In this document: positions 62,600-64,000 of the stretch, piece by piece | Layout: each line of letters begins with the position of its first letter | Numbering within the stretch: position 1 is the first letter of the stretch | Assembly: GCA_029783825.1 (NCBI GenBank) | Contig: JAREIK010012379.1 | Location: 62,001-126,000, forward strand | Source: Sapria himalayana | Taxonomy: Eukaryota; Streptophyta; Magnoliopsida; Malpighiales; Rafflesiaceae | Direction of reading: 5' to 3' | Length of the DNA stretch: 64,000 nt | The notes under the pieces: generated by a model | Database searches by the model: none | The model's input: the letters and a program-made list of their open reading frames with translations, nothing else | Told to the model about the DNA's origin: nothing | Program-made: the position numbers and the translations under genes

Positions 62600-62925
62600 C
62601 CATCTTCAATTTTTACTAATGCACTTTTTGTTGCGATGATGATACTTCAAATTGTGATCATGCTTTGATCTTGCAAATCATCCACCAATATCTCTTTTCA
62701 TGAGATAAACCCGGATATGTATAATAATATACATGAGCAGCTTGAACTACCATAATAAATAGCTCATTTCAATTATATCTGTGTTTATGGTTAACATCCA
62801 CTAGCTTATAATTCGAATGAATCTTTGTGCCCACATTTAGTGTAGGATCAAACCACTCGCACTTAAATAAAAAATCATGTTATTTTTGAGTCCATGATAC
62901 TCCAACTAATACATAATTATATGCC
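62600..62925 (-). pseudogene. DUF4216 end of a TNP2 transposase (element D)
   Basis: Minus reading gives LEYHGLKNNMI, then (after a frame change) KCEWFDPTLNVGTKIHSNYK with LVDVNHKHRYN, a stop, and ELFIMVVQAAHVYYYTYPG. This is the C-terminal DUF4216 region of TNP2, close to the C copy at 54.03-54.25 kb. Everything upstream is missing because the TCTA-type array begins at about 62,930. An acidic tail follows at 62.58-62.52 kb (LEDPLEDDNDVDN), also present in C at about 54.5 kb. Confidence 0.82.
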
Positions 62926-62929
62926 ATTT

Positions 62930-63527
62930 ATTTATATCTCATCTATAGATAGAAATATACAAATATATAGAGAGATAGATATATTGATAGATAGATAGTC
63001 AGATAGATAATTAGATAAACAGATAGATATATTGATAGATATACAAATATATAGAGAGATAAATATATTGACAGATAGATAGACGGATAGATATATATAG
63101 ATAAAAAGATATATAGATAGATAGAGAGATAAAAGACAGACAGATAAATAGATATTTAGATAGATAATTAGATTGATAGAATAATTAATAGAATGATTGA
63201 TATAAAGATTTATAGACATAATAATAGAAAGATTAATAGACATAATAATGGATAGATTGAAACATAGATAGAAAGTGAGATAAATAAAAATATTGATAGA
63301 AATATATAGATACATAGATAGATAGATAACTAGATATACAAAAAGTTTAATAGATAGATAAATAGATAGATTGAGAGATTATTAGATAGCTAGATAGATA
63401 ATTAAATAGTTTGATAAATTATTAGATAGTTAGATAGATTAATAAATAGATAGAAAGATAGATAATCAAATAGATAGATAGAAAATTGGATATATAGTTT
63501 GAAAGATATAGAAACTGATAGTTAGAT

Positions 63528-63568
<41 letters not shown>

Positions 63569-64000
63569 AATAGACATAAATATAGACAGATAGATAGATT
63601 CAATGAAAGATAGATAGATTCAATGAAAGATAGATAGATAGAAAGATAGACAGATAGATATATAGACAAAATGATAATTTAAAAGATAGACAGAATGATA
63701 GATAGATAGATATATAGATTGATAGACAGAGAAATAAAAATAAAGATAAATGAACAGATATAGAAATAGACAGATAGATAGACATGTAGTTAGATAAAAA
63801 CATATACAGGTAGAAATGTAGATAAATAGATAGATAGATAGAAAGACAGACAGACAGATAGATAGATATATAGAAAGTTATATAGATATACTAATAGATA
63901 GATAGATAAACAGATAGATAGATTGAAATATAGATAGACAGCCAGATTGATAGAAAGATATACAGATTGATATACATATTGATAAAATGATTGATATACA
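62930..64000 (-). repeat. Degenerate TCTA array 3 (seen as TAGA), to the window end
   Basis: About 1.07 kb of TAGA units with TAAA, CAGA, TTGA and GAAAGA variants. It is the same repeat family as arrays 1 and 2 in opposite orientation. A (TA)n run lies at 63,530-63,562. It starts abruptly at the broken DUF4216 of element D and continues past the window. The long minus-strand frames are repeat artefacts. Confidence 0.96.

Larger units (their letters stand above)
57849..62925 (-). mobile_element. CACTA element D (minus-oriented, truncated at its 5' side)
   Basis: Its 3' terminus is CACTACATGAAAAATT at 57,849, followed by AGCTAGGGA subterminal words, which is the same terminus type as element C's start. 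Reading minus from the right it contains the end of DUF4216 (62.92-62.6 kb), a TNPA-like gene (62,366-60.5 kb), a GC-rich tail block (60.0-59.49 kb), an exon-like block (59.24-59.05 kb), a second shortened copy of this tail module (58.86-58.03 kb) and the terminus. The 5' part with TNP2 is replaced by a TCTA-type array from about 62,930. It lies tail-to-tail with element C. Confidence 0.75.
59045..62925 (-). repeat. Right arm of the C/D inverted repeat
   Basis: Counterpart of 54,035-57,840, spanning the DUF4216 end through the exon-like tail block. The arms are about 3.8 and 3.9 kb and are separated by about 1.2 kb holding D's terminus and the duplicated tail module. Confidence 0.85.

Noticed and set aside
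62932..63803. Minus-strand frames in array 3
   Set aside because: The array is TCTA on the minus strand, so stop-free frames are expected there without coding.

Overview
The window looks like a repeat-dominated nuclear region of a flowering plant with a large, very AT-rich genome. The evidence is the families present: CACTA (En/Spm) DNA transposons with TNP2-type transposases and TNPA-like second genes, a plant L1-type LINE with a C-terminal RNase H, a Ty3/gypsy RNase H scrap, and an intronless copy of a plant ARF1-type GTPase. I see no intact host gene, no rRNA or tRNA gene and no CRISPR array. Every recognisable coding region carries stops, frameshifts or lost starts. The species cannot be named from the sequence alone.

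Layout, left to right. 1-1,255 is the 5' leader of a CACTA element (copy E) reading leftward out of the window; it is an inverted relative of 49.7-50.9 kb. 1.3-7.5 kb is AT-rich DNA with an array of ~550-bp monomers, interrupted by the ARF retropseudogene (2,695-3,236) with a visible target-site duplication. 7.5-9.05 kb is mostly featureless. 9.05-16.73 kb is a huge degenerate TCTA array. 16.7-27.2 kb is CACTA element A (genes on the minus strand), itself invaded by a less AT-rich island (19.56-22.07 kb) and an LTR-like fragment. 27.19-29.42 kb is a second TCTA array in the same orientation. 29,421-38,816 is CACTA element B (minus), the best-preserved element, with a clear CACTA terminus and GGTCGGTAA-type subterminal repeats.

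38,817 to about 57,840 is CACTA element C (plus). It begins inside the right terminus of B, has a 50-bp subterminal tandem array, carries a 5'-truncated LINE (about 41.67-45.57 kb), a ~525-bp AT satellite, a polypyrimidine leader, TNP2 (50,996-54,310), TNPA (54.67-56.54 kb) and a GC-rich Ala/Val-codon block. 57,849 to about 62,925 is element D (minus), of the same family as C and tail-to-tail with it, so the two form a ~3.8-kb imperfect inverted repeat. From about 62,930 to the end a third TCTA array (seen as TAGA) cuts through D's transposase.

The elements share one functional layout: TNP2 with Transpos_assoc, TNP2, DUF4218 and DUF4216 regions, followed by a TNPA-like gene whose product in this superfamily binds subterminal repeats. 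All copies here look dead. The features most worth following are the satellite monomer fixed just upstream of the CACTA leaders, the nested insertion order, the inverted C/D pair, the triplicated GC-rich tail block, and the higher-order structure in the TCTA arrays.
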